Positions 27,464 through 35,664 of a stretch of DNA of 40,899 nt are shown one piece after another. Positions within the stretch are counted from its first letter, which is position 1. Each line of letters starts with the position of its first letter. The translations under genes and the position numbers were made by a program. The notes beneath the pieces were generated by a model. The model saw only the letters and a program-made list of their open reading frames with translations, did not search any database and was not told the origin of the DNA. Source of the stretch: an uncultured Bacteroidales bacterium (GTDB lineage Bacteria; Bacteroidota; Bacteroidia; Bacteroidales; P3); the NCBI GenBank assembly GCA_900316965.1, contig ONEY01000015.1, positions 1 to 40,899 on the forward strand, written 5' to 3'.

Positions 27464-27945
27464 AATTCCGCACCGGCATAGGATATGATGTACATCAGCT
27501 AAAAGAAGGTCTACCTCTTTGGCTTGGAGGCGTTTTGGTACCACACAGCAAAGGCCTTGTTGGTCATTCCGACGCCGATGTGCTCATTCACGCCATCTGC
27601 GACGCCCTGCTTGGAGCTGCTGCCTTGGGCGATATAGGTAAACATTTCCCCGACACCGACCCTGCCTACAAAGGCATCGACAGCAAGATATTACTGAAAA
27701 AAGTGTGCGAACTTATTCGCCTTAAAGGATATGAGATAGGCAATATCGACGCTATACTATGCATGCAGAAACCTAAAGTGGCACCATATATATCAAAAAT
27801 GCGTGAAACTCTGGCGGCTTGCACAGGCGTGGATATAGATTACATCTCGGTAAAAGCCACCACAACGGAACATCTCGGATTTGAAGGCAGAGAGGAAGGC
27901 ATTTCGGCCATAGCGACAGCTTTGATTGAAATCACAAAGGCATAA
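27460..27945 (+). CDS. ispF: 2-C-methyl-D-erythritol 2,4-cyclodiphosphate synthase IspF
   Basis: 161 aa, normal for IspF. The metal-binding motif GIGYDVH gives D10 and H12, with H44 in [22 protein letters not shown]. The [11 protein letters not shown] loop and the C-terminal signature [20 protein letters not shown] are present. It cyclises CDP-methylerythritol phosphate in the MEP pathway of isoprenoid synthesis, as a cytoplasmic homotrimer. The ATGA overlap with porV sets the start. No functional link to T9SS is known to me; the coupling may be simply ancestral. Confidence 0.96.
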   Translation: MKFRTGIGYDVHQLKEGLPLWLGGVLVPHSKGLVGHSDADVLIHAICDALLGAAALGDIGKHFPDTDPAYKGIDSKILLKKVCELIRLKGYEIGNIDAILCMQKPKVAPYISKMRETLAACTGVDIDYISVKATTTEHLGFEGREEGISAIATALIEITKA

Positions 27946-27978
27946 AGCCGAAAAAAAAGCACTAAAACATCATAATAC

Positions 27979-28263
27979 GTGAAAGACGACAAACAATACA
28001 AAGAACAGCAAGAGAGCGAACTGGATGTGCTTGAGGATGACGGTTGCAAACTTATCGTCCACAACGACGACTACCACACATTCGACTATGTCATCAAAGC
28101 CTTGGTGGACATCTGCCGTCTCACCTACGACCAAGCACAACAATGCACTATTGTCATTCACTACACCGGTAAATGTATTGTCAAAACAGGAGGGTACGAG
28201 GATCTGCTACCTATGCATACTGCACTGCTTAACAAACAATTAACTTCAGAAATAATACAATAA
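27979..28263 (+). CDS. clpS: ClpS-like ATP-dependent Clp protease adaptor
   Basis: 94 aa, starting at a GTG (27979). The ClpS core is visible: KLIVHNDDYHTFDYVIKAL (the usual N-D-x-x-T motif of the N-degron pocket, here NDDYHTFDYV), then ALVDICRLTYDQAQQCTIVIHYTGKCIVKTG, where the family helix normally has an MLxVHxxG-like end. ClpS delivers N-end-rule substrates to ClpA-type unfoldases. It lies 33 nt after ispF and only 4 nt before nfeD, so is probably part of the same transcript. The pocket looks mostly conserved, though the second half is divergent. Confidence 0.85.
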   Translation: MKDDKQYKEQQESELDVLEDDGCKLIVHNDDYHTFDYVIKALVDICRLTYDQAQQCTIVIHYTGKCIVKTGGYEDLLPMHTALLNKQLTSEIIQ

Positions 28264-28267
28264 CACT

Positions 28268-28729
28268 ATGAGCTGGGTTTTAACAATAGGAGTAATACTT
28301 ATAGGACTTATTTTGGTGGCACTGGAAATTGTGGCACTACCTGGTGGTGTATCTGGCATTTGCGGTGGCATCATGGTTATCATTGGAATTTGGCAGACCT
28401 ACGTTCATCATGGCACAACTGTTGGCAACATAACATTGATTGCAAGCATAATTGTAGGAATAACTCTTCTTGTTGTGTTGCTTAAAAGCAAAACATGGAA
28501 ACGATTCAGCCTCGACAACGAAAGCAATAGCAAGGTCAACGAGATTGACAACAGCGTCATCACAATCGGTGCCAAAGGTAAAACTGTGTCACGACTCGCT
28601 CCTGCTGGCAAAGCAATCTTCGACAATGAAATTGTAGAAGTTCACAGTACCGGAGAGTTTATCGATGAAAACCAAGACATCGAAGTGGTTGAAATAGAAG
28701 GATATCGAATAGTGGTACGAAAAGTCTGA
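28268..28729 (+). CDS. NfeD-family membrane protein
   Basis: 153 aa, a short (peptidase-less) NfeD. Three hydrophobic segments lie at about 4-24 (VLTIGVILIGLILVALEIVAL), 29-46 (VSGICGGIMVIIGIWQTY) and 55-74 (NITLIASIIVGITLLVVLL). A C-terminal OB-fold domain follows (IGAKGKTVSRLAPAGKAIFDNEIVEV, ending GYRIVVRKV). NfeD proteins are typically encoded beside flotillin-like genes and are thought to act with them in membrane organisation. Here the flotillin floA follows 67 nt downstream, which fits that pairing. Confidence 0.88.
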   Translation: MSWVLTIGVILIGLILVALEIVALPGGVSGICGGIMVIIGIWQTYVHHGTTVGNITLIASIIVGITLLVVLLKSKTWKRFSLDNESNSKVNEIDNSVITIGAKGKTVSRLAPAGKAIFDNEIVEVHSTGEFIDENQDIEVVEIEGYRIVVRKV

Positions 28730-28796
28730 ACGACAGAAGGCTCTATCCGTTAACAAAGAATTGAAATAGAAATAATAACAAATAAAAAATAAAATT

Positions 28797-29768
28797 ATGG
28801 ATCCAATTACTTTAGTCATCATCATTGCATGCATTATCTTCCTGCTACTGTTTTTGTGGCTGGTACCAATCGGAATTTGGTTTCAAGCCCTCATCTCCGG
28901 CGTTCACACATCTTTGATTCAGCTGATTTTTATGCGATTCAGAAAAGTCCCACCGTCGGTGATAGTAAACAACATGATTTCCGCCACCAAAGCTGGTCTC
29001 AAAGTTTCACAGAACGAACTTGAGGCTCACTATCTGGCTGGTGGTAGAGTGAACACGGTAGTCAATGCATTGATATCGGCCGACAAAGCCAACATGAACC
29101 TTGACTTCAAAACTTGTACCGCCATCGACCTTGCCGGACGTGATGTGCTTAAAGCTGTGCAGACTTCTGTCAACCCCAAAGTGATAGACACCCCACCTGT
29201 AGCTGCTGTGGCAAAAGATGGTATTCAGCTGATTGCCAAAGCCCGTGTGACAGTTCGCACCAACATCAAACAACTCGTTGGTGGCGCTGGCGAGGAAACC
29301 ATTCTGGCACGTGTAGGTGAAGGTATTGTTACCAGCATTGGCTCTGCCGACAGCCACAAGAAAGTGCTCGAAAACCCCGACAGCATATCGAAACTAGTAC
29401 TTACAAAGGGTTTGGACAGCGGTACCGCTTTCGAAATTCTCTCCATCGACATCGCCGACATCGACGTGGGAAAGAATATCGGCGCTCAACTGCAGATGGA
29501 CCAAGCCAACGCCGACAAAAACATCGCTCAGGCAAAAGCCGAGGAACGTCGCGCTATGGCAGTAGCTCAGGAACAGGAAATGAAAGCCAAAGCCCAAGAG
29601 GCACGCGCGAAAGTCATTCTCGCCGAAGCTGAAGTGCCTCTGGCAATGGCCGAAGCATTCCGCAATGGCAATATGGGCATTATGGATTACTATCGCATGA
29701 AAAACATCCAAGCCGACACTGACATGCGCGAGTCTATCTCTAAACCTGTAGTTAAAAACGACAAATAA
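28797..29768 (+). CDS. floA: Flotillin-like protein FloA
   Basis: 323 aa, the usual length for the FloA (YqfA/UPF0365) family. An N-terminal membrane hairpin lies at about 5-35 ([23 protein letters not shown]). Family-specific segments follow: [20 protein letters not shown], then [15 protein letters not shown], then [50 protein letters not shown], the SPFH-associated coiled coil. It scaffolds functional membrane microdomains. A terminator hairpin follows 20 nt after the stop, closing the ispF-clpS-nfeD-floA group. Confidence 0.95.
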   Translation: MDPITLVIIIACIIFLLLFLWLVPIGIWFQALISGVHTSLIQLIFMRFRKVPPSVIVNNMISATKAGLKVSQNELEAHYLAGGRVNTVVNALISADKANMNLDFKTCTAIDLAGRDVLKAVQTSVNPKVIDTPPVAAVAKDGIQLIAKARVTVRTNIKQLVGGAGEETILARVGEGIVTSIGSADSHKKVLENPDSISKLVLTKGLDSGTAFEILSIDIADIDVGKNIGAQLQMDQANADKNIAQAKAEERRAMAVAQEQEMKAKAQEARAKVILAEAEVPLAMAEAFRNGNMGIMDYYRMKNIQADTDMRESISKPVVKNDK

Positions 29769-29788
29769 ACCAATAACAACAATAGTCG

Positions 29789-29825
29789 AAGATGGAGTCT
29801 CTCTTAAAAGTGGCTCCATCTTTTT
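29789..29825 (+). terminator. Rho-independent terminator after floA
   Basis: A 9-bp stem (AAGATGGAG at 29789-29797 and CTCCATCTT at 29814-29822) has a 16-nt loop and runs into a T tract. Confidence 0.8.
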
Positions 29826-29872
29826 AACTCCAATAGGTCGTTTGGGGGTATGACAATCTAAAGAACAAGGTC

Positions 29873-30256
29873 ATGATTACACCTGGTATCAAAGGACACA
29901 TCGAACAAATAGTAAGCGAGCAACTATGCGCCGACAAAATAGGCAGCGGACTTGTTAAAGTATTTGCCACACCCATGATGATAGCCCTCATGGAACAAAC
30001 ATGCAACGAGAGCGTGACACCATATCTCGAAGCCGGCCAAGGCACCGTAGGAACTCACATAAACGTCTCTCACTGCGCTGCAACACCAGTAGGTATGAAA
30101 GTGTGGTGCGACAGTGAACTTATTGACGTCGACCGTCGACGACTGACATTCAAAGTCACCGCCTTCGACGAAAAAGGATTGATCGGTGAAGGAACTCACG
30201 AGCGTTTTATAATAGACACGGCGAAATTCCAGCAAAAAACAAACGAAAAAAGATGA
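29873..30256 (+). CDS. Hotdog-fold thioesterase (FlK-like)
   Basis: 127 aa, a single hotdog domain. It shows the pattern of fluoroacetyl-CoA thioesterase-like proteins: VFATPMMIALMEQTCNESV (Thr and Glu of the active site), then TVGTHINVSHCAATPVGMKV (His), and FKVTAFDEKGLIGEGTHERFII. It probably hydrolyses a short acyl-CoA or removes a toxic one; the true substrate is unknown. It starts a coupled three-gene unit: its stop overlaps the next start by 4 nt (30253-30256). Confidence 0.85.
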   Translation: MITPGIKGHIEQIVSEQLCADKIGSGLVKVFATPMMIALMEQTCNESVTPYLEAGQGTVGTHINVSHCAATPVGMKVWCDSELIDVDRRRLTFKVTAFDEKGLIGEGTHERFIIDTAKFQQKTNEKR

Positions 30257-30978
30257 TTCATAGCCAGCAGCAATTGGAAAAAATCATCGCCGAATGGGGC
30301 TTTCTCCCATTTTTCAAATGTGGCATAGACGGCTTTTCCATCCAAGAGATGACTCCCGAAGAGCTGTGGTTCAACGACGAACATCCAGGACCATGGGAAT
30401 GGAAAGGACCAATTATTGGAAACTGGCAATGCGCTTACGGCAAATTTTTCGCCGGCAAAGCAGGATACATCAGCCTTGAATGGATGCCTGATTTCATCAA
30501 CTGGCGTCGCAGCATATACCCTATCGAGGAAAAGAGCGAAGAGACTAAACATGTTTACCAAGTACTCAAAGAGCACGAAAGCATGCTGTCACATGAACTG
30601 AAAATAGCCAGCGGATATAGTCTTAGACGCACCAATCGAAAACCCATAAAAAACATATCCGATCTCGCTGAGAAAAATAGCCAACATATAAAAACATCCA
30701 ACAATGACACAAAACCCAAAGGCTCGACTTGCGACGCAATAATTGCCGAGCTCGAAATGGCGACTTACGTATGCATTGCCGATTTTGAATACAAAATGAC
30801 CAAAGATGGCCGACGGTACGGATGGGGGGTGGCTCGCTACTGCACTCCCGAAGCCATGTATGGCGATGGAATAGCACAAACTTTCGCTACTCCACAAGAA
30901 TCGCTAAATCGAATGGTCAACCATATAAAACATTTATTTCCACAAGCCTCTGACAAACAAATATCCAAATTGTTATGA
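30253..30978 (+). CDS. AlkZ-related uncharacterised protein
   Basis: 241 aa, no signal peptide. The N-terminal half carries the phrases FSIQEMTPEELWF, GPWEWKGPIIGNWQCAYGKFF and KAGYISLEWMPDFINWRR. I associate these with Bacteroidota proteins annotated as AlkZ-related (YcaQ-like DNA glycosylase relatives), but this is from memory and the active-site QxQ/QxD of true AlkZ is not evident. The C-terminal half (AELEMATYVCIADFEYK, then RYGWGVARYCTPEAMYG) looks like a separate small domain, with a polar linker at ~150-170 between them. ATGA overlaps on both sides couple it to the thioesterase and the nuclease. Confidence 0.6.
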   Translation: MIHSQQQLEKIIAEWGFLPFFKCGIDGFSIQEMTPEELWFNDEHPGPWEWKGPIIGNWQCAYGKFFAGKAGYISLEWMPDFINWRRSIYPIEEKSEETKHVYQVLKEHESMLSHELKIASGYSLRRTNRKPIKNISDLAEKNSQHIKTSNNDTKPKGSTCDAIIAELEMATYVCIADFEYKMTKDGRRYGWGVARYCTPEAMYGDGIAQTFATPQESLNRMVNHIKHLFPQASDKQISKLL

Positions 30979-31793
30979 GAACAACATACCAACGCCTACT
31001 ATCTTTCTTGATATTTGCTCTGCTGTTGCTATTGGCGCCATCATGCCGACAGGCGGCCTCACAATCCACAGCCCTTACCGAAGACAACGACAGCTTAAAA
31101 TGGGTACGCGACATCGACATACCCTCTCCCCTACCCGACAGCGTTGCGGAACAAATACTCTATCGCAAAGCCTATATTGTATCTTACAACAAGGATCGAC
31201 TGCAACCCAACTGGGTCGCCTGGCATCTTACTGCCGAGCATGTTGATGGCAACGTGCCTCGTCCTAACCTGGCTTTTCACGAAGACAAAGATGTTCCGGA
31301 ACCCAAGGCTTACCATTGGGATTATCGATATGAAGAAGACAAACATATTGACCGAGGCCACATGTGTCCCGCCGGCGACAACAAATGGGACAAAGAGGCG
31401 ATGTATGAGAGTTTCCTGATGACAAACATCTGTCCCCAGCACAAAGCATTGAACAGCGGTATATGGAACACCATTGAGAAACGATGCCGGGAGTGGGCGA
31501 AAGAGTATGGAGATGTCTATATTGTCTGTGGACCTATTTTCATGAATCAAGAACATGACAGTATCGGAGAACACCGGATACCAAAACCAGAAGCCTTTTT
31601 CAAAATTGTTGCCTGCCTCAACCCCAACCATCCATGGGGCATAGGATACATCTGCCGCAACAACGAAGGCACCCGCAAAAGAGACCTTTACACCAACAGC
31701 ATAAGCGAAGTGGAGCGAATCACAGGACTCACCTTCTTTCCAAACATCGACGAAGCGATAAAGGCGAAAGTCAAAGACACCTATGAAGAGTAG
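30975..31793 (+). CDS. DNA/RNA non-specific endonuclease (NUC family), secreted lipoprotein
   Basis: 272 aa. A lipoprotein signal has its cysteine at residue 24 (LLLLLAPSC). The beta-beta-alpha-metal nuclease motif is DRGHM at 126-130, with His129 as general base. The Mg-binding Asn region reads LMTNICPQHKALNSGIWNTIEKRCREWA, and GDVYIVCGPIF follows, all as in Serratia-type nucleases. It should degrade DNA and RNA outside the inner membrane, for nutrient use or matrix remodelling. Its start overlaps the preceding gene by 4 nt. Confidence 0.92.
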   Translation: MRTTYQRLLSFLIFALLLLLAPSCRQAASQSTALTEDNDSLKWVRDIDIPSPLPDSVAEQILYRKAYIVSYNKDRLQPNWVAWHLTAEHVDGNVPRPNLAFHEDKDVPEPKAYHWDYRYEEDKHIDRGHMCPAGDNKWDKEAMYESFLMTNICPQHKALNSGIWNTIEKRCREWAKEYGDVYIVCGPIFMNQEHDSIGEHRIPKPEAFFKIVACLNPNHPWGIGYICRNNEGTRKRDLYTNSISEVERITGLTFFPNIDEAIKAKVKDTYEE

Positions 31794-31839
31794 CCCTGTG
31801 ACGGGAAAAGGCCAAAAACAATGATGCTTCAGTAAACAG

Positions 31840-31896
31840 CCCCGACGGGGTACCACAACACAGACGGGGGTGTTAACCCCCGGGAAATGGCGCCAT
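31840..31896. repeat. Cluster of three short palindromes (REP-like)
   Basis: CCCCGACGGGG (31840-31850), a 7-bp stem CGGGGGT/ACCCCCG with a 4-nt loop (31865-31882), and the perfect palindrome ATGGCGCCAT (31887-31896) follow one another within 57 nt. The segment is GC-rich against its AT-rich surroundings. Confidence 0.6.
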
Positions 31897-31933
31897 AAAA
31901 TAGACGTGTGGCGTAACCCCACGGTGGGCAAAC

Positions 31934-31957
31934 AAAAATCCCATTGGCGATTTTTTT
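31934..31957 (+). terminator. Weak T-tailed hairpin downstream of the nuclease operon
   Basis: AAAAATC at 31934-31940 pairs with GATTTTT at 31949-31955, with an inner CC/GG pair, and the T tract continues to 31957. Confidence 0.5.
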
Positions 31958-31978
31958 ACTGATTCGGAAATTATTTCG

Positions 31979-31986
31979 TATATTTG
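31979..31986 (+). promoter_or_regulatory. Bacteroidota -7 element before the small lipoprotein gene
   Basis: TATATTTG matches TAnnTTTG and lies 19 nt before the ATG at 32006. The terminator hairpin just upstream supports a new transcription unit here. Confidence 0.5.
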
Positions 31987-32005
31987 CATCAGCAAATATA
32001 TATGT

Positions 32006-32350
32006 ATGCGCACATGTAATAATATATATAACACACTGATACAGAGGGAGAAATACCCCCCCCTATCACATTGTGACAGTGTAAGTTACAACACATCAAA
32101 TCCTTCGGAATCATCACCCCTGTCGGATACGGGCAAACACCGTAGCGGCAGGGTTGTTTTGTTTTTGTTTGTGGCGATGGTATCGCTGCTGTCATTGTCG
32201 TGCACCAAAGAAGATGGTGACGAAGGCGACAGCGGCAATGTCGTCACATATCAAGAGCAGGAATGGGATTGGGGCGACAGCAGCAAATACAATCCTGGTG
32301 GTTTCACCCTCGATACCACCTGGGATGGTGATACAACTATTTATTTTTGA
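32006..32350 (+). CDS. Small putative lipoprotein, unknown function
   Basis: 114 aa if started at the only in-frame upstream ATG. The hydrophobic signal (RVVLFLFVAMVSLLSLSC) begins only at residue ~50, with a lipobox-like LSLSC ending at about residue 66 and then an acidic mature part (TKEDGDEGDSGN) and a tryptophan/aspartate-rich tail (EWDWGDSSKY; TTWDGDTTIYF). The N-terminal 48 residues look non-native, so the true start may be a GTG or TTG near 32150, or the 5' end has been altered. No family is recognised. Confidence 0.5.
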   Translation: MRTCNNIYNTLIQREKYPPLSHCDSVSYNTSNPSESSPLSDTGKHRSGRVVLFLFVAMVSLLSLSCTKEDGDEGDSGNVVTYQEQEWDWGDSSKYNPGGFTLDTTWDGDTTIYF

Positions 32351-32435
32351 ACCATAAATAACCTAGTACTTATTTGTATCAAACAAAAAATGAAAAGTAA
32401 AAAAGTATGCCATAGAGCACCTTGGCTAATTAAGA

Positions 32436-32654
32436 ATGAAGGAGTTTCGTGAGCAAGTGATGGCAAACAAGAAACTCAGTCAGGACAACGGCGACATCTT
32501 TGTGTTACTACAAGATATTGTCATCCCTGAATCTTCATGCTCACCTTCCGGTGCTGCCTCGTTCTGTACAGGAACATCCATGCAGGGAACAGAAGCCTGG
32601 GTAGCAGACGACCAGCAGAGGTATCCATCGGAATGGTGGAAAGGTTCTTTGTAA
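32436..32654 (+). CDS. Small ORF upstream of the restriction-modification operon, doubtful
   Basis: 72 codons starting MKEFREQVMANKKLSQDNGD, ending EWWKGSL, with no recognised domain. It is preceded by a purine-rich GAATGAAGGAG stretch and ends 27 nt before the methylase gene. The overall gap of ~330 nt from the lipoprotein gene holds nothing else I can identify. It could be a real small accessory gene of the operon or a remnant; the Ser/Cys-rich centre argues neither way. Confidence 0.3.
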   Translation: MKEFREQVMANKKLSQDNGDIFVLLQDIVIPESSCSPSGAASFCTGTSMQGTEAWVADDQQRYPSEWWKGSL

Positions 32655-32681
32655 TATTTATTCATTTGAATTAAGACTACT

Positions 32682-34625
32682 ATGTTAGCTGAAAAAATGA
32701 CCGACCACATTGTCTATGGCTTGATGACAAGCGCCGGCTTAAACCCTGAACCAGAAAAAACACAGATACGTGAGGTTCAGAATGCCCTGAAAACCGCTTC
32801 AAAACGCATGACGGGGAAAAGCGGAAAACCTGAGTTCATAGCTATGTCAGGTAATTACCTGATTATTGTCGAGGATAAGGCCGACACAAGATATCAGGCG
32901 AACTATATGACGGACAAGAACGATACTTTGCTGATGGATATACCTTCTGTGGAGGACTATGCAGAAAATGGTGCATTGCACTATGCCCAACATATCACTT
33001 GCTACACATCTTTCAAAAAGGTGTTTGCATTTGGGTGTTCCGGAACAGAAAAAGACCAACTTAAGATTCGGCCTATCTTTGTAACAGACAAAAGCTACAA
33101 AGTAATGCCTGTGGTGCGTGATTTTAATGAGTTCAGACACGAAAATATTGAAGTCTACTATCGCACTAAAGTTCTTGGCAACAAGAGTGAACGCGCCGCT
33201 GAACTTGAAGAGATTCTGAGCCGAGCCAAACAGTTGCATGAGGACTTACGTAACTATGGGTCATTAAGTGAACAGGATAAACCTATCATTGTCTCCGGTA
33301 TATTGTTGTCATTATGCAACAAGAATTTTTCTACCTCCCAATTAACTTGTAGCATCGGAGATAACAGAGAAGAGCGCCGAATTGATGGCGAGAAGATATA
33401 CGATGCAATCAAAGAATATATTCGCAAAGTGGATGAAACGCATAAGTTGAAAGTTAATACCGTTCTCAATCAATTTGAATTTATTAAGTTACGTCCACAA
33501 CTCAGCGCCAGACACCCTGCATTAGGAAAATCGCCTTTACGTTATTTTGCAGAATACATTCACTCCAAGATTTTGTCAGCAATCTGCAACAATTCTCCAG
33601 ACGATGTACTGGGACGCTTTTATGGAGAGTTCTTAAGTTATAGTGGTGGCGATGGGAAAGGCCTTGGTATTGTGCTAACTCCATCACACATTACCGAATT
33701 AATGGTAGACTTACTTGATATCAAGAAAGATGAAAAAGTATTCGATCCATGCTGTGGTACAGCAGGTTTTTTGATTGCTGCAATGTCGAAGATGTTCAAA
33801 GAAGTCGAGGATACTCGTCAAACACGCGCTGTGCAAGAAACTGCAAAAATGAACATACGACAGAATTTGCTCCATGGTGTGGAGATGAACGATCGCATGT
33901 TTTCTATAGCCACTACCAATATGATTCTTCGCGGTGATGGCAAAAGCAACCTTATATGCGAAGACTTCTTCAAAATCCCAGTTGAGAAATTGCGTCGTGA
34001 GAATTACCGAATAGGTATTATGAATCCGCCCTATTCTCAAGCAAAGAATAAACAAACGGCTCATTTATCGGAACTACGTTTTATTCAGCATCTGCTTGAC
34101 GGTCTAGGTGACGGAGCTCGTTGCGCCGTAATTGTCCCTCAATCTGCAATGGTGGGTAAGACAAAACAGGATGCTGCTATCAAAGCGCAGATATTAGAGA
34201 AACATACATTAGAAGGTGTTATAACACTAAATCCTCAAACATTCTATAAAGTTGGCACCAACCCAGTGATAGCCATATTCACCGCACACAAGAAACATTC
34301 GGATAGTTATTACAGCAAGTTTATTAATTTCAAAGATGATGGTTACGAAATATCGCCACATATTGGCCTACTCGACAATGGGACACATGAAAAGAAACGT
34401 CGCCAATTGATTGACTGCTGGCTTAATAATGCACCTGCCCATTCATCGTTTATGGTGAAGTCCAAGGTGGAATCGACCGACGAATGGTTACATTCGTTCT
34501 ATTATTTCAACGATGAGATACCCACGGACGAAGACTTTGAGCAGACAATGGCCGACTATCTTACCTTTGAGTTTAAAATGATTGCTAACGGACGAGGATA
34601 TTTGTTTGGTTATGAAGAAGATTAA
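32682..34625 (+). CDS. BcgI-like type IIB/IIG restriction enzyme: nuclease-methylase A subunit
   Basis: 647 aa. The N-terminal domain carries a PD-(D/E)xK-type site: Pro50-Glu51, then Glu64-Asp65-Lys66 in a strand-rich context (YLIIVEDKAD). A helical region follows (~160-300). The gamma-type N6-adenine methylase has motif I DPCCGTAG at 355-362 and motif IV NPPY at 448-451. Size and layout match the A subunit of BcgI-like systems (about 640 aa), which methylate and cut on both sides of a bipartite site. A plain type I HsdM lacks such a nuclease domain, which argues against that reading. The specificity gene overlaps its 3' end by 14 nt. Confidence 0.85.
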   Translation: MLAEKMTDHIVYGLMTSAGLNPEPEKTQIREVQNALKTASKRMTGKSGKPEFIAMSGNYLIIVEDKADTRYQANYMTDKNDTLLMDIPSVEDYAENGALHYAQHITCYTSFKKVFAFGCSGTEKDQLKIRPIFVTDKSYKVMPVVRDFNEFRHENIEVYYRTKVLGNKSERAAELEEILSRAKQLHEDLRNYGSLSEQDKPIIVSGILLSLCNKNFSTSQLTCSIGDNREERRIDGEKIYDAIKEYIRKVDETHKLKVNTVLNQFEFIKLRPQLSARHPALGKSPLRYFAEYIHSKILSAICNNSPDDVLGRFYGEFLSYSGGDGKGLGIVLTPSHITELMVDLLDIKKDEKVFDPCCGTAGFLIAAMSKMFKEVEDTRQTRAVQETAKMNIRQNLLHGVEMNDRMFSIATTNMILRGDGKSNLICEDFFKIPVEKLRRENYRIGIMNPPYSQAKNKQTAHLSELRFIQHLLDGLGDGARCAVIVPQSAMVGKTKQDAAIKAQILEKHTLEGVITLNPQTFYKVGTNPVIAIFTAHKKHSDSYYSKFINFKDDGYEISPHIGLLDNGTHEKKRRQLIDCWLNNAPAHSSFMVKSKVESTDEWLHSFYYFNDEIPTDEDFEQTMADYLTFEFKMIANGRGYLFGYEED

Positions 34626-35664
34626 AGATCTGAAATGGGAAGAGTTCTCTCTGCTTGATCTGTTTGTCCCTAAAAAGGGTAATCAGAAAAACATGAACTC
34701 ATTGGAAGAAGGTGAAATTCCTCTTGTATCAGCCAAAAAAGTTGATAATGGATTTAAGGGTTTCTATCATGTTAACGATAAAGAAATATTCGTTGGTGGA
34801 TGTATCACTCTAAACAATGATGGAGACGGCGGTGCTGGTTTGGCCTATTATCAACCAAGCCCGTTTGCCTTGGATACTCATGTAACAGCATTGTACCCAA
34901 AAGAGAAAATGTCACGTGAGGCTATGCTTTTCATTTCAAGCTGCATTTCACGCCAGAGTGTATTATTTGGTCATGGACACTCCATCAATTCCGAGCGTTT
35001 AAAACAGATGACAGTTATGTTACCCGCAGTAGCCAAACACGCTCCTGATTATGGTTTTATGGAGGAATATATGAAGAAGACAGAGGAGAAAATGCTTATT
35101 CGGTATAAAAAATACCTATCAAACAAAAAATTATCTTCACGACTCAAATTAATTAACACAGAGTGGGGAGAGATAAAGATAACGAATTTGTTTGATATTT
35201 TTCCAGGTGTCCGTTTGACGAAACAAGACCAAAAACCGGGCAAAAAGCCTTTCATTGGTTCTACGGATAACAATAACGGTATTACTGCTTTTTGCTGTAA
35301 CACTAACGCATCTGAAGACAAAAATGTTCTTGGTGTAAATTATAATGGTAGCGTGGTGGAGAATTTCTATCACCCATACAATGCTCTATTCTCTGATGAT
35401 GTGAAGCGTTTTCATCTAAAAAATCATATTGGAAACAAATATATTTACCTATATTTGAAAGATTGTATTCTAAAACAACAAGAAAAATACCAATACGGCT
35501 ATAAGTTCAACGAGCAACGTATGAAAAAACAAGTTATCATGATTCCAGTTACCTCTAAAAGAACCCCAAATTTTGCCTATATGGAGAACTATATGAGGAA
35601 TAAGGAACAGCTCTTATTGAACCGTTACATCAATAAAAGACTCAAATTACTTCAGGAAGTATGA
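34612..35664 (+). CDS. BcgI-like specificity (S/B) subunit with two target recognition domains
   Basis: 350 aa from the ATG at 34612 (MKKIKDLKWEEF); an upstream TTG is in frame but less likely. The protein is an internal duplication: KWEEFSLLDLFVPKKG matches EWGEIKITNLFDIFPG, and each half ends in a similar helix (YGFMEEYMKKTEEKMLIRYKKYL versus FAYMENYMRNKEQLLLNRYINKRL). Each half is a target recognition domain plus conserved helix, as in HsdS and the ~340-aa BcgI B subunit. It sets the DNA sequence read by the A subunit. It is coupled to both neighbours by overlaps (14 nt and 4 nt). Confidence 0.85.
   Translation: MKKIKDLKWEEFSLLDLFVPKKGNQKNMNSLEEGEIPLVSAKKVDNGFKGFYHVNDKEIFVGGCITLNNDGDGGAGLAYYQPSPFALDTHVTALYPKEKMSREAMLFISSCISRQSVLFGHGHSINSERLKQMTVMLPAVAKHAPDYGFMEEYMKKTEEKMLIRYKKYLSNKKLSSRLKLINTEWGEIKITNLFDIFPGVRLTKQDQKPGKKPFIGSTDNNNGITAFCCNTNASEDKNVLGVNYNGSVVENFYHPYNALFSDDVKRFHLKNHIGNKYIYLYLKDCILKQQEKYQYGYKFNEQRMKKQVIMIPVTSKRTPNFAYMENYMRNKEQLLLNRYINKRLKLLQEV

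Noticed and set aside
31131..31931. 266-codon minus-strand ORF over the nuclease gene
   Set aside because: It is antisense to an intact NUC endonuclease with conserved catalytic motifs, and its sequence has no domain features.
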